From Epinephelus fuscoguttatus (Eukaryota; Chordata; Actinopteri; Perciformes; Serranidae), in contig NC_064755.1 in the NCBI RefSeq assembly GCF_011397635.1, positions 20,381,282-20,445,281 on the forward strand: 64,000 bases of DNA, written 5' to 3'. Shown here one piece after another: positions 24,715-48,539 of this stretch (the first letter of the stretch is position 1; every line of letters begins with the position of its first letter). Position numbers and translations under genes: made by a program. The notes beneath the pieces are model-generated. The model saw only the letters and a list, made by a program, of their open reading frames with translations, was not told the origin of the DNA and did not search any database.

Positions 24715-25905
24715 AGGGATAGTTTGGATAATTTGAAGGGGGGTTGTATGGGCATGCCCCCAGGTTGGAGAGGCAGGCTGGAGTCCGACATGGAAGCTAA
24801 GCAATCTACTGCTGTGGAGGGGTCAGAAGCAAAACACATTTTTGCCACCTATAACGAGTCCCACCTACAAAGAATCAATATCAGTTGGTGTATGTTACAT
24901 TGAGAGTATTTTCCCCACTTTACCTTGACACAGACAGGCTTCAGAACGGCTTCAGTTCCTATCTACACTCTCGTCAAAGCCACCAGACTCCACTGACAAA
25001 AACAGTAATTTAAGCTCTCTGAACACAAGGAGCTGCTGATCTACCACTGCCTCAAACAGTTAGTTAGTTTGTGTTATTGTGTGACTTTGGTGAATCCAAA
25101 CTGAAAATTCTAAACACCAAAGTCACAAAATAACTCAATCACAATAACTGTTCAAGGCAGTAGAAGACCAACGGCTCCCGTGTTAAGCAATGTTAAATTA
25201 CTATTTTTCTCAATGGAGTCTGGCTTTGAAGAGAACGATATAACAGCTCAATTTTCCCATTGGAAATCTCGTCTGACACTAAGGTAAATCAGTGAAAATA
25301 TTCTTAATATAGCATACATTTAAACTGATATTGATTTTTTTAATGTGGGACTTTTTTCGGTTGCTAAAATACATTTTGTTGCTGACCGATCCACAGCAGT
25401 ACATTGCTTAGCTTCCATGTCGCACTCCAGTCTGCTTCTCCAAATGGGTAACATACCGACCGACATCTACTGTTTGTAGTACACTGTCTACGGATAACTA
25501 CCCCATACAACTGTTACCCCTCTCAGTGACAGCTTACATAACATCAATTTTAGCTTGGCTCGTTATTAGCTGGTAACTAGCTTCTAGCAGTCCCGACTAT
25601 TTTGCAGGAGGAAGAATGGCGAGGTGTCAGAGTGCTGTTCACAACAATATTATAGTCTTTACCACAGAACAACAAGCATGGCCTTCTCACGAGGTTCAAC
25701 AGTAGCCCTGAGCTTATCTAGACACTCAATTCTACTGGTATCATCACTCTTCGCCGCCTGCCCTCTTCACCATGACACCCCGAGAGAGCTGCTTCCCTCT
25801 CCACACGCTATAAAGTACATGTCACACCCTCACAGGTTACCCCCAAGGCCACCGCCCTTATAAGGGAAAAAGGGTGAGCTGGTAACAGAACCCTGAACTA
25901 TCCCT
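24715..25905. mobile_element. TTAA-flanked foldback element
   Basis: The left terminus AGGGATAGTTTGG pairs with the right terminus, which reads AGGGATAGTTCAGGG when reverse-complemented. TTAA lies at 24711-24714 and 25906-25909. Internal blocks also pair: TGGAGTCCGACATGGAAGCT with AGCTTCCATGTCGCACTCCA, and GAATCAATATCAGTT with AACTGATATTGATT. The 1.19-kb body lacks a transposase frame. Its ends resemble those of the elements at 23106 and 53102. Confidence 0.75.
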
Positions 25906-25909
25906 TTAA

Positions 25910-26658
25910 ATGCTCTCACATATACTGCTTTCACAAACTAATCATGTGTCATACTAGGCTGCTGTCGTGCATGTGCAGCATATGCAGGTTTATCACTGCT
26001 CACTGCATCGGTCCATAATCTTTACATCAGTTTCTTAGAGTTACCTGCTTTTCAGCTATATAATATTATCCCTTATGCACTGTATGGCCAATTACTGTTA
26101 ACTAAATGTCTAACTGATACATCCAGCTGATAAGGTGCAGTACGGCTACAGTGAACCTGTGTCACACAGTCCTAATAACACTAACAGTTCATCATGTTGA
26201 ACCTGTGCAGCAAACACAAGGTGCTTGGACATAATAATATAAAGCAATGATGCATATAATTAAAGCTGCACAATCTCTGAGAAGGAGCTTCATAACGCAA
26301 ATACTCCCATAATACCAAGGCTATTTTTTTTTACCTGCTAATGGGCTTTTATTTTGAAACTTCCATTTTGTCTATATGACTCTAGAGATTTAGACTAAAG
26401 TCTGATTTTGCATACAAACAAATATTATCACGAAAACAAGGCACTTAGCTAAAATTACACATCCATAAATGACTGTGTTTCACATACAGTATATCTGAAT
26501 ACAGTTGTTTACCTTTCATGGTGCAGCATCTCCAGATTGCTGCTGTTGTTAGGGGATTGTTTTGTGTAAAGTATAGCTATGTTTAAAAGTTTTTTCCTAT
26601 TTGTTCTGCTGCAGCATGGAAAAGGAGTTAAATGAGTCACCTTTAAAATCTTTAATAT
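25910..26658. other. Intergenic DNA, nothing recognised
   Basis: AT-rich DNA without a supported gene or a clear repeat boundary. Confidence 0.4.
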
Positions 26659-26794
26659 AGTGATATTCAGCTTGGGGCTTGTGGGCCAAATCTGGCCAGT
26701 AGCCTGTTGACCATTTTCTAATTTGCAATGAAAATACTTTTGTATCCCGGCTGTACCTAAATAAGGTTCCAGAGTGCATAAAAAGCATCAAAAT

Positions 26795-26908
26795 ACAGGA
26801 GCACCCCGGTAGCTCATCGGGTAGAACGTGTGCCACCATTGCAGCCCAAGTTTGAGTCCAGCCCATTTCCCCCCTCTCTCGCTTCTTTCAGATCTCTCTG
26901 TCACTATC
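26795..26908 (+). mobile_element. tRNA-headed SINE with 13-bp target duplication
   Basis: The head reads GCACCCCGGTAGCTCATCGG with an A-box-like TAGCTCATCGGGTAGA and a B-box-like GTTTGAGTCC, followed by a pyrimidine-rich body. The flanking direct repeat AAAGCATCAAAAT is present at 26782-26794 and 26909-26921. These marks of retroposition rule out a functional tRNA gene. Confidence 0.85.
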
Positions 26909-26970
26909 AAAGCATCAAAATTTAGCTTGCTTATATAAATATATAAAGTGCCAGAGGAGAATCCCCCGAC

Positions 26971-27450
26971 CCCAGTGGTGTGGTGGTAGTTGATGAGGTG
27001 GGTGGATGAGGTTACTGCAAAGGAAGTGGGTACACCCTCCTATTTATTTCAATGAATTTTTGGGTGATAGGTGGGTATACTGCAAACAGCCAGTGAAAGA
27101 GGTGAGTATATCTGTATACATATACCATCCACTATACCAGTGGTTCCCAACTGATCTAGCCACAGGGTCCAGATTTCTCCTCAGTCATTTGTTCAAGGTC
27201 TACACAGTTCAATATATTCAGTGTCATACTTGCATTTGGCCATATCGCTGAGCTAGACTGCTGTCTCTATGAAGTAGCTGTCCATTATTACCTCACTCTA
27301 CAGCAGATAAACGGCACCTTTAATATAAAAGCTCTGTGCTGAAAATTCACTGTACTTCAAATTAAAGTGTGTTTTTTACAAGCTTGACACTTTCTCGAAT
27401 CACTTGGGACCCACCTGTTGGGAACCACTGTACCACACCACTGCTCTGAC
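26971..27450. mobile_element. hAT-like insertion with a nested MITE
   Basis: An insertion in the copy B repeat is bounded by CCCCCGAC at 26963-26970 and 27451-27458 (8-bp duplication). Inverted ends CAGTGGTGTGG (from 26973) and CCACACCACTG (to 27443) lie close to the borders. Inside it, CAGTGGTTCCCAAC (27138) and GTTGGGAACCACTG (to 27430) define a second, younger inverted-repeat element. No transposase frame is present. Confidence 0.7.
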
Positions 27451-27640
27451 CCCCCGACAGAGATCCAGGTCAAGCCCTGAATGTCCTTAAACACCCCTGC
27501 GTACTGCTGACCTGTATGAGGCTGCTGCTCTTGGCAAAGATGAGGGAGGACAGCAAACGTTGAAAGTCTGGCAATTCATTTATTATATATACTGATAAAT
27601 ATTATTAATGTTTGTTCATTAACTGGCCCCTGGCCTCCTG

Positions 27641-28334
27641 TAATTTTGAAAGATTTTAACACCTCATTAATTCAGTAGTTTTTATCTGTTTCCTCCGTCT
27701 AAGTGTTTTCATTTGCAAGAGACAAGAAAAGGGATTTATTTACCATTGCCACAAAGAAAAGTCACTTTGAATATCATCTCTGGCCACTGGTATACATGTG
27801 AAATTAACTTTTAGTTAGTTTTGAAAACACCTCACCTCAATCATAATCAATGCATGAGATGGTTTCTTCTCACCAAAAGTGACTGCTTGTAAACAATGGG
27901 GGTATTTCTGCTCAGAATTCCAGTCTATATTTTCCTCTCCTGAATGAGCATATTTAGTCCTGGTTTATTTTGGAAAATATACATGACTTGTAAAAGCTAA
28001 ATGTAGGTTCAATGTGTGGGCAGCTGGTAGAATAGCCCCTTCATAGAGTGTGAGGTCTGAGAGAGTCAAACCTGCCAAAGTGAGTGAACAGTGCCACCTG
28101 CTGGGCAACACTGATGTGATCCTCAGACATGAGGCAGAAATAATTCAACAGCCCTTCTTCAAAATGTTACTTCGCGAGGTTATGATACTCTACATTAGTA
28201 TAATTTCAATAATCGTAACAATGTCCTGCAGCAAATTGATGAAGCAAACAAATATATGCAATGACCCAGTCTACATCTAGAGTTTTAAAGAGACACAGAC
28301 TCAAGACAATTTCAGAAAGAAAGACAAAGTTGAG
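27641..28334. other. Intergenic DNA downstream of kras
   Basis: No gene is seen. The part next to 28335 reads GT/T-rich on the minus strand, as expected downstream of a cleavage site. Confidence 0.4.
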
Positions 28335-30757
28335 TTCCTCTTTAGTTTGTTCTTTATTACACATTAAATAGGAGTGGTGAGATTCATGGCAAAAAATAGA
28401 CTCATTTGAGATCAGATCACCACTCAACACTGCCCACAACAGGTGTGTTGTAAAGTGGTCATTCATTCACTTCCCTAGACCTGGACCCAGTCACACTCTC
28501 TAATCACATACACAGAGCGGAGTGAAAACTCCATTAAAGCAACATTCATTTAGACACACCAACGAAATGAAGCACAATTTACAAAATATGCACCTTTCAG
28601 TATCACAACTATACAAAGGTTGTTAAAATATGATCCAGGTATAAATGATACATTTCAGAAATCAGCTGTTGGCACGCAATAAAAGGAAGAGGAACATTTC
28701 AAACATTTCAGTAAAACTACTTTTGAAACAGTATTGTTAACAAGAGGGATCCATAATTAAAATTGCATTAACAGTTATTATCTACTTCATGAAAAAAAGA
28801 GAGGTAATAATTAACTGGGTCAAAATTCATTATTTCTGAAAGCAAAATGTATCATGTCTGGATATTCTGTGTCAATAATGTTGCTTCTCTATAACAGCAT
28901 TTTGTGTATTTCTGGAGCACACACACAGGACAAAGTAAATGTTGTCTCGGCTCTTTCTACCGTCTAAACGTAGCACCTAATACAAACATAAAAGGCAAAT
29001 AAAAATCCCCAGGGGAACAGCTTGTAAATACGATGGAAGAGGTGAAATACGGTTGACCTGGGAAAGAAACTTGGACTTTTTTTCTTTTAATAAATTCAGA
29101 CAATTTTCTCTAAAAACCAATTTTATGGCAATTATTGCCTCATTTACAAACATCAGTTCCAGTTACATCACCACGATACATACGCTTTGTGAGAGAAAAT
29201 GACAAATTGCTTCGCTGGACAATCATTTCTGTTGAAAGGCAGCCCCACCAAACAATTTCAACACTTAAGGAAATTAATCCCAAAACTCTTTCAAAAGCTC
29301 AGCTAAAGGAAGAATCTGGAGATCCATTTGGACAACATTTTTAACAACCTCTGTGACACCACACCGAGAGAAATATTCCTGAAAGCTGCTTAAAAAGATG
29401 CATTCTGCTTTCTAGCCAGTCACAAGCGAACGAGTCAACAGCTTAGGAAAATGTGCAAGGCGTGACACCTCTGTGGCCAGCAGCTACTGGAGCATCAAAT
29501 CCTCAAATTTAAAACCTGTTAAACATCGAATAATGAGTCGATGAATAGTCCTTGTACTGTTTAAATATGACGCCCCGATCGGGAGGATGCTGGCAGGAGA
29601 ACTTTAACTGTAGCAATGAAATGATTATTGTCAGGATAAATCAAAAACAATCCTGCAGTCAAGCCTTAAGAGTAAAGGATAGCAGGAAATATGTGACCAC
29701 TGAGGCCAGACAAGCTGTTTGCCATTAGCTTGTGACGAGGCATGAATCCCTGCAGTATTAAACGACTCTGGCCGACACAGAACCTGGCTGCTAGTCTTGT
29801 TTTCTCATCACAAAACAGGTAAAAATCTTGATCTCTAATTTGTCATTAATCAAGCTAAAATGGCTGATATCTCTCGTGAAAAAAAGGAGTAATGGTTACT
29901 TTATATGAACCTGAAAACAAGACTGTGTGATGTCCACTGGGGTCAGAGTTCCTCGTTGTTAGCTCTGCTAAATGTATCAAACCAGAGGCAGTTTGCAATA
30001 CCCATGTCATCTAGGACACAATGCATGCATAAAGGGAAAAAAAAAACAAAAAAACAAACATCTCATGTAGGCAAGAAATCACTCCCCACACAGTACAAAG
30101 CATTGACAAATTGCAAATTAATTAATAGCTAATTAGGGTGTTAAAACATTCGGAGAAGAGTAGGAGTTCGCATGCATACTTATATCAGTGACATAACTAA
30201 GTCATACCTAGAGGTCATTAGCGATGGGGAAATTACACAGTGGCTGGGACATTTGGATCTCATCTGGCTGAATGTTGGTCCTTTCTTCAGATCTCTTTTG
30301 AGAATCGGGATGAAAATTCATTCTTTGGCATCCCAAACTTAAAAGGGCGTTACAGAACTGTTGCAGGTCGCAACCTTTTAAGCAAAGGGAGGGACAACTT
30401 TAGGTAGACCATGAATAATTTGTCAAACACGAGCGGTGATGTAATTAGCTCACAGCTCTTGCGGTTATATAAAAATTACCGAAATCAGCATCATTGTCCT
30501 ATAAAATCAAACAGGCTGTTGGACCAACACATGTGGGCAACTGGCACTAAACTGAAAATAAAGCTTATTGGTGTCCAAGTAGCAAATAACAAAAAGGCAG
30601 AAAAAAAAAAAAACGGGGTCAGGTTTAGTATTCCGTATGGTGGGTATTGAGAAAGAGGCTAATAATTTAGTGTAATGTACAAAATGTATTACCTTAACTG
30701 TTCAACATAGTTCTTTTTTTTTTTTTTTTTAAGTCTGTCTTGAAAATGGGTGATTAT
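28335..30757 (-). other. kras: kras exon 4B 3' UTR
   Basis: After the exon 4B stop the minus strand runs without a long frame to an AATAAA, giving a UTR of about 2.4 kb. A homopolymer (A17 on the transcript strand, 30714-30730) starts 27 bases after the stop. The length is inferred from the poly(A) signal, not from transcripts. KRAS transcripts in vertebrates are known for long 3' UTRs. Confidence 0.65.
28353..28358 (-). terminator. kras: kras poly(A) signal
   Basis: TTTATT on the plus strand is AATAAA on the kras strand. Just downstream the transcript strand is T- and GT-rich (TTTGTCTTTCTTTCTG and GAGTCTGTGTC), which fits a cleavage element. It is the first AATAAA after the stop codon that I can find. 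Confidence 0.65.
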
Positions 30758-42020
<11,263 letters not shown>

Positions 42021-44350
42021 CTGCAGGACCAAAAAAAGCACATTATACTCAGATATTTCAGATATTCATCTGGTACAGCATTAATTCATCTGGGGCACTG
42101 TTTAAGCCTTGAGGAGGAATTTATAAGTGCATTTATCAGATGCATTAACCTTTCTTCACTGAAGATGTTACATTCTGATTTGGATGGTTAAAATTTTTTC
42201 AGGCACTGAATTGTCTCTTGAAACTATTTTGACAATTAGCTCCATTTGCTGCTCTTCATTTTTGTCTGACAAGCTGCCAGCTCACTGGGAACTCTGCATC
42301 CTCAAGATTGGCAGACCTTTAATGTAATAGCATCACTTACAGTGAGAAACGTCTTTAAAAAAAAAAAAAAAACTATTCTTTTAATTACACTGCTGATTCA
42401 CTGGAAAATTTGATTTCATACCACTGTTTTTCTGTTTGTCATTTAGAAAATTCCCATTTTTGTATTCATCAAGATGCTTGCAGAAGAAGCTACAATCAAC
42501 ACAAAAATAATACGATGGTTTAAGTGAGAGTTTATGTGCAAATGAGGGAATATAAACACAGAGAAACTGCTGCTGAATTTAGGAAATGTTGCCATATTAA
42601 ATCATCATGAGCCTGGGAAATTAAATCAAATGCTGATTAGCCCCTTTTTGAAAACTGATTATATTAAAACAGTCTCTGTGACACAAAAATAGGCTTCACA
42701 TCACAAATAATCAGGTACTGAAATAAAACAAATTCAGATGAATATCCTGTAATTAAACGTCTGAACTCAGCAACACATTCAGTGGTATTTTTTTGAGTAG
42801 CAGCCACACAACAGAAACTAACCCCAGGCAGAAATCTATGACATTGCATTAAGGCTCCAAAATTGACAAGCAACTGGGAGGCTCTCCGCTGTCTGACTGC
42901 TTTGTGGAGCAGCACCCATCAATAGTGGCAGCTGGCCTTTTCAGAAGTTACAGTACAGACTGCTCGCAGCTCTGCACAGCCTGCAGTCAGGGAGGAGTTC
43001 CACTGAATATCATTCCCTTTTCTAGACAAACAGAACGAGAATGTGGTTTGATAGGTATTTGGCCGACAAAAGAATACTTTTACTGACACTGGTTAGTGTT
43101 CTCAACACTTTAAAATGCTTCATGCATGTTATATATTACGCCCAACGCCGTCTGTGATTTACACATATTACAGTGAGGCTGTCGTGTCCATTAGGAAACA
43201 ATCTCATCTTTAGCAAACAGAGAGGACGAGTAACATGGTTACAGAGCACTGTAGCAACACTTTGCTTGCTTTGCCTGTAAAAATACTGTCACTTTGCATT
43301 TTATTATTATGCAGTGAAAGTGCATTTGAATGACTAGATGAAGTAGGTAACTAAAGTCATTTGTGTAACAGGGTTGTAATGGAGGGATGCAGCCTATTTA
43401 TGGTTCAATGATAAGAAAAGTTTTTTCCATCCTTGTTTGTGCTGTAGTGCAGTTAAACCACATTGACATATTCATAGTGTGGATTGCAGTTTGTTGCATC
43501 AAATTGTGAAGTTATGATGCAGTGGGATTTAAATAGAAAATGATTTCTTGATGATATGACTGTGTCAGTCATGGTTGTTGCTGACACCATCTATCTTCTA
43601 GGCTACATCACTGACAATAAAATTTTACCCATTGACAACTACATTTTTCACCAATCTGACACCAGGATGATCACCAACACTGAGGACTGGTGGAAATGGA
43701 CCCTCATACAGCAGCTATACATTAGTGGGAAAGTACTTTGTAACAGTTTGCCACCTAAATGAATTAGCCGAGGTTAAAACAGACCTTTCAGTGAAATTAA
43801 AATTGTGTTCAAGTAGGCAACAACACCTACAAAAGGCTTAGAAGTCGAGAGGAATTTGACTTAAATCCACTGCTCTGTGCTCACAGGGTTGCCAGATTGG
43901 TTGTGTGAAACCCTCTGAGCACTGTGTTTAAATAACCAGGCTGCTGCTGCTAGCTAGCTTTAGCATTTGAGCTCGCCCACTGCCTCAAAAGTAAGCTAGC
44001 TAGCCTTCATAAGCTAGCCTAAGGTGATTTAAACGGAGTAATTCATTAATGTAGCATTGTCTGCACCGTGTGCCCGGACAAACCCTGTATCATTCATTCA
44101 AAGGGGAAGGGTGCAGCTTTTGAAGCCGCCATTGACAGGCTAGCCCAAAGGTCTGCATTGCAGGGCCAGACGTTAGGTTAACAATTGGGCGTAGTTTGCA
44201 CTACCAAGGAAAATGAATATTTCCACTGTTATGACACTGTTTAGTGGTTATACAGCAGACACAGTGACCTGACTGGTAAATTATGTTTCACATTGTTGCA
44301 ACAAACCCCCAAAGCGACACACATGTATAAATGTTATCGGTTTGTTTTAC
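42021..44350 (-). other. kras: kras intron 1
   Basis: A 2.3-kb intron between the non-coding exon 1 donor (AAAAG|GTAAAAC) and the exon 2 acceptor. It holds an inverted repeat of GCTAGCTAGCTT at 43949-43960 and 43993-44004. The longest plus-strand ORF here (43556-43762) has no family resemblance. Confidence 0.7.
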
Positions 44351-44600
44351 CTTTTAGCGAGTGGAGTTCCGCGTCCGAAGTAGCGACCAAACAAGTCAAG
44401 CTGATAATCCTCTCGTTTCACACGATCTCTGCATTTCCTATTTCACACCGAAACGCCCGCATGTAAGTCGGTCTACCTCGTATGAGAAGCAAGCGGGAAC
44501 ATGCGAGAAAAGTGGGCAAATTAATCGATTGAACTTTCCATTTGATCCAGCGTCCGGCCTAGCTGCTCAGGTTGGCCTCCTTTAAGCGAATATGGGCGGA
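44351..44600 (-). promoter_or_regulatory. kras: kras non-coding exon 1 and promoter region
   Basis: The donor CGCTAAAAG|GTAAAAC marks the 3' end of a non-coding exon. The sequence beyond it is enriched in CpG (GCGTCCG, AACGCCCGC, CGTCCGGCC) relative to its AT-rich surroundings, as for a housekeeping promoter. The transcription start is not defined and the outer limit is approximate. Confidence 0.55.
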
Positions 44601-46191
44601 TACCGGGGCGCACTTTACCCAGAAAGCATAGCTGGGGATTTCAACCGGTTTGGGGCATAGCTCTCGACTGTGTGTCGCAATGTGGGCTACAATACACTTT
44701 ATTTTCTCCTCTTTCAATCTAAATCACCACTGAAATTGTAGCCATGTTTAAATTAAAACTACACACCTATATAAACCATCACTCCTTCTGTTTGTAACCC
44801 ACAGTTTGAGTATGCTTACATGCAAACGTCACTGTTTAATTTTTCCTCATTACATCTCATGGGAAAGGTAATTCACATGTATGCTTTAGTGGTCACAAAC
44901 TATCTTGTAACTATATAGGTCACATGGTGTCCGTCTCAGGACGTCTCCTTTCAGTATCGTGATCCCTCACTACTGCCTGCTGCAGAGTCAACAAAGCCTA
45001 GGGGGCGACTCCACTATATATAGGATCTAAATATAACTGGATTGTGCTGGAGGGACGTCATTCCCAGGCAAGGAAATGATTTGGCAATCCCTTGTCAGTT
45101 TTCCAAAGTGCTCACTAGGCTACCTCCTGCGCACTGAATGCGCATAAAGACATGCAAGGATTGTAAGAAAATAGACTCAAAGCAAAAAAAAAAAATCAGC
45201 CCTAATAAGCACAATGGCGGCAAAGCATTATTAATCCACCTTTTTTTTTATTTTTACACACTTGATAGATGTATAATTATTTCAGCACAAGGGTTCATTT
45301 GAGGGAATGCCTCTTTTAAAAGACGCATTAACCATCTGATAAGTCTCATACACTTTTAATTATATCTGATAGCCTGTAGCAAAAGTACAGGAAATGCAAG
45401 AGGTATTAAAAAAAGCATCAAATGCAAAAGACGACAGGCTCCACTGTTAATACTTCATATAGCAGACACACTAGAGGTCACTATTGACTACTTGTCTGGC
45501 AGTTCTCCAGGCTGCAGAGCCTCTACTGAGACCACAACTATGTTTGGGATTTTAAAAATGAAGTGAAGACATTTTTTTTTCACAATTGCTTGCTACTGTT
45601 CCTAAAATAAAGATGCTTACACTTTAGGCTACAGTGTATTTGACAAAGATGTTGAATGAGCATCAATTGTTTGCAAAGATTAGTGATTATTGTACCATTT
45701 TTTTGAGACTGGAATTTTTCAGCAGTATTTCCATTTCTAGCCTTTTTTTATCTACATCATAAAGAATGCACTGTGCATTTTCCCCGCTGTATTTAGTCGT
45801 AGTTACATGCAGGGCAAAACATTGAATACATAAGAATATAGTTGAAAGCATTGATACAGATTTAACTGTCCATCAGGATGTAAATGTATTTGAAATACAA
45901 TGTACCATACCATTTTTTCACTTCAAGCATCAATAATTTCACAGTCATAATGAGAATATTCTTCCTAAATTCTTCACTGGCAGAAAGGTCACACTTGATC
46001 AAATATAAATTCCTACCTACAGTCACATTACATAGATCATTAACTATATTTATATCGCTATGGATCTACAGATATATATCTCAAACATGACTTGTAGTTT
46101 GCAAAGGTGAATTTAGTGTAGAGATAATCTGGGGCTCCCTACTGATGGGCCTGTAACTTCTGTAGGTTTAATTGTAGATACAATACTTATA
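44601..46191. other. Spacer between kras and rassf8, part 1
   Basis: No exon or RNA gene is recognised. AT-rich apart from the first 100 bases, which continue the kras promoter region. Confidence 0.4.
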
Positions 46192-46960
46192 TACACCGAT
46201 CAGCCAAAACATTAAAACCAGTGGAGGGTGAAGTGAGTAACATTGATAATTTTGTTTCAGTGCAATGTTCTGCTGGGAGACCTTTGGTCATGGCATTTAT
46301 GTGGATGCCACTTCATGCCCTCCACCCACCGTAACACCGCTGTGGGCTAAGTAACCTCCCCTCACAGCAGCGGTATTCCCTGTTGGCAGTGGCCCCCCTA
46401 GTAGAATGTGCCATGCCACACCACAAAAACTGCTCAAGAATGGCCTGAGGAAAGTGACAAAAAGCTCAAGGTATCAACCTGGCCTCCAAATCTCCCACAC
46501 CCCAATCTGATTGACCATCTTGGGAAGTGCTGGTATCCCACCTTACAACTGACAGGTCTCAAATGATCTGAAGCCAGCACCCTGGTGCCAGACACCACAT
46601 GACACCTTCCAGAGGTCATGTGTCCATGCCTTGACATGTCAGAGAGAAGTCTGATCCAGGGAGGCTCCACCATGTACCTCTGAGGTACCAGCATGCCCCA
46701 TGGATGCTCGATCAGATTTGGATCTGGTGAATTTAGAGGCCAGGTCGATGCCTTTAGCTTTTTGTCACGTTCCTCGAACCATTCCTGTGCAGTTTGTGCA
46801 GTGTGGCATGGGGCATTTTCCTGCTTGGGGGCCACTGCCATCAGAGAGTGCTGCTGCCATAAGGAGCGAAACTTGATCTGCAGAGGTGTTTGGGTGGGTG
46901 GAGGGTGTCAAGTGGCATCCACATGAATGCCGTGACTAAAGGTCTCCCAGCAAAACGGTA
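46192..46960. mobile_element. Rearranged Tc1-like fragment with inverted transposase halves
   Basis: The left end TACACCGATCAGCCAAAAC is a Tc1-type terminal repeat. Two remains of the same transposase 3' half face each other: plus strand about 46257-46640 and minus strand about 46640-46958. The minus copy reads QENAPCHTAQTAQEWFEE and then LNSPDPNLIEHPWG, the DDE region with NLIEH in place of LNPIEH. Both copies also contain CTGCTGGGAGACCTTTGG or its inverse. The right terminal repeat is absent. It is a dead, palindromic derivative. Confidence 0.8.
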
Positions 46961-47875
46961 ATGATGGCTGCCTTTCATCTTAGGCATGGTGGCCCACAGG
47001 AATTGGTTACTGGGACACTAAAGAGACATCATTAGCATTATTAGTTTAGACCTGTGATTACCTACTGTTTAGAATATCTGCCCTGAAAAGCACATTTAAT
47101 GGCATAGTTTTGAGAATGATTTGCTTAAGATCAAAACTGTAGTTATGAAAGGGATTATTTCACTGATTTAAGACACCCTTCTGTAAATTAGAGCTTATAG
47201 CCTATTTGTAGCTTCTGAAGAGACCTCCTGACCTGCAGTCTTTAACCATACTTGATAACAAAGAGCACTTATGTGTGCTAATCACACTGTTCTGAAACAC
47301 GCCAGATAGCTGATAAAGCACCATACTGAGAGACATGACAGTTCCAGCTGACATTTTACTACAACAGTAAAGTATGTTCTGTCACAAGAGGGCAGTAAGT
47401 CTCCATTGATGCATGGCTCCTTTGTCAAAGGTCCATCAGCTGCTTCAGTTGAGTTAAATGTACTGCATGTTTTAAGTCAGCTACATCTTTTGCAAATAGC
47501 ATGTGCATGTAGTTTGTGTCAAGTGAAGTGGAAATATAATTATTTTCCCACTAGATTGCCTGTGTAAATCCATTTATGGGTCTAATTTTGGAGTAAAATA
47601 ATGACTGTTTTACATTAATTTCTTTCAGGCTGTGTAACACCAGAAAAACATGTACCAAATTTTGCTATTTCATATCACTAACCATGAATCCATTATGACA
47701 CTTGGTGTGTTCTTCATTTTGAATGTAACTTATCCTACTTTGCCTATATGGTGTGTATTATGTTGCTGCATTTGAACCACGTTATTTTTTGCTTTTCTGT
47801 TTTCAGATGTATGTGTCAAAATTGTAAGTAATGACGTTGGTATAGTTTTATCTTTTGAAGAAGTAGTTTCAAGCA
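46961..47875. other. Spacer between kras and rassf8, part 2
   Basis: No gene or repeat boundary recognised. Confidence 0.4.
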
Positions 47876-48165
47876 TAGGTGTACATTTTGGGGGGGGATG
47901 CAAGGGACACATCCCCCTTAATTATTAGAACATGTGCACATGTCCCCCCAGTAAAAAACTGTAGTCTGAATGAGCAGAGGGGTTTTATTCTGACAAAATT
48001 AATGACACTTACACCATAAGTTAATGCAGAAAAAGAACAAATTGACACATAAAATTAGACCAGAATGCAGGAAAAATAGGTTTTTGATGCTAAAAATTCT
48101 TGCTGGAGAACCCCCAGTCCCCATGTTTCATGTGTCCCTCCCAAATGTTGGAACAAAACCTTGGC
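47876..48165. repeat. Dispersed repeat, copy 2 (GGGGACATGTCC family)
   Basis: It matches 3745-4015 in order and orientation. Here it lacks the TA-flanked CACTGCC ends that surround copy 1, so it may be a separate older repeat that was captured in that MITE. Confidence 0.7.
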
Positions 48166-48539
48166 TTTAAGGTTGTTTTTCTGCAGTACATTTGAATGAA
48201 TGCAATACACAACTTAATTTACCCTGACAACAGACTATGAACCACTGTCACTACATCTGCAGAAACTATCTTTGCTACAGGACTTCATTTCAAGTTCATT
48301 TAGAAAGCACACAAATAAACTACACATTTCTATTTTAATCTTAAAATAATCAGTTTCATTAGGCTATATATTAGATATTTGATAAGAAGACCCTGCTTTG
48401 CTCCCACATATATACACTGCTGATCATTTATTTTCTAATTGTTTTAGATGGTGTTATGTCAGTATTATATGGGCAGGAGACGTATATGTATGGTGTCATT
48501 CTGCTGCTTAGGTGTCCTGGCTGTGTAAAAGTTGGCTGT

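Larger units (their letters stand above)
26659..27640. repeat. Dispersed repeat, copy B, split by younger insertions
   Basis: It starts AGTGATATTCAGCTTGGGG, matching copy A at 13822, and continues with AGAGTGCATAAAAAGCATCA. It is then interrupted by a SINE (26795-26908), resumes with AGTGCCAGAGGAGAATC, is interrupted again at 26971-27450, and resumes with GAGATCCAGGTC and CTGGCCCCTGGCC. Copy A shows the uninterrupted order. Confidence 0.75.

Noticed and set aside
26795..26908. tRNA gene candidate
   Set aside because: It has A- and B-box-like motifs, but they belong to a SINE with target duplications; no proper cloverleaf is evident. The same holds for 40955-41157.
43556..43762. 68-codon ORF in kras intron 1 on the plus strand
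   Set aside because: No family resemblance, no splice sites, and a length expected by chance.
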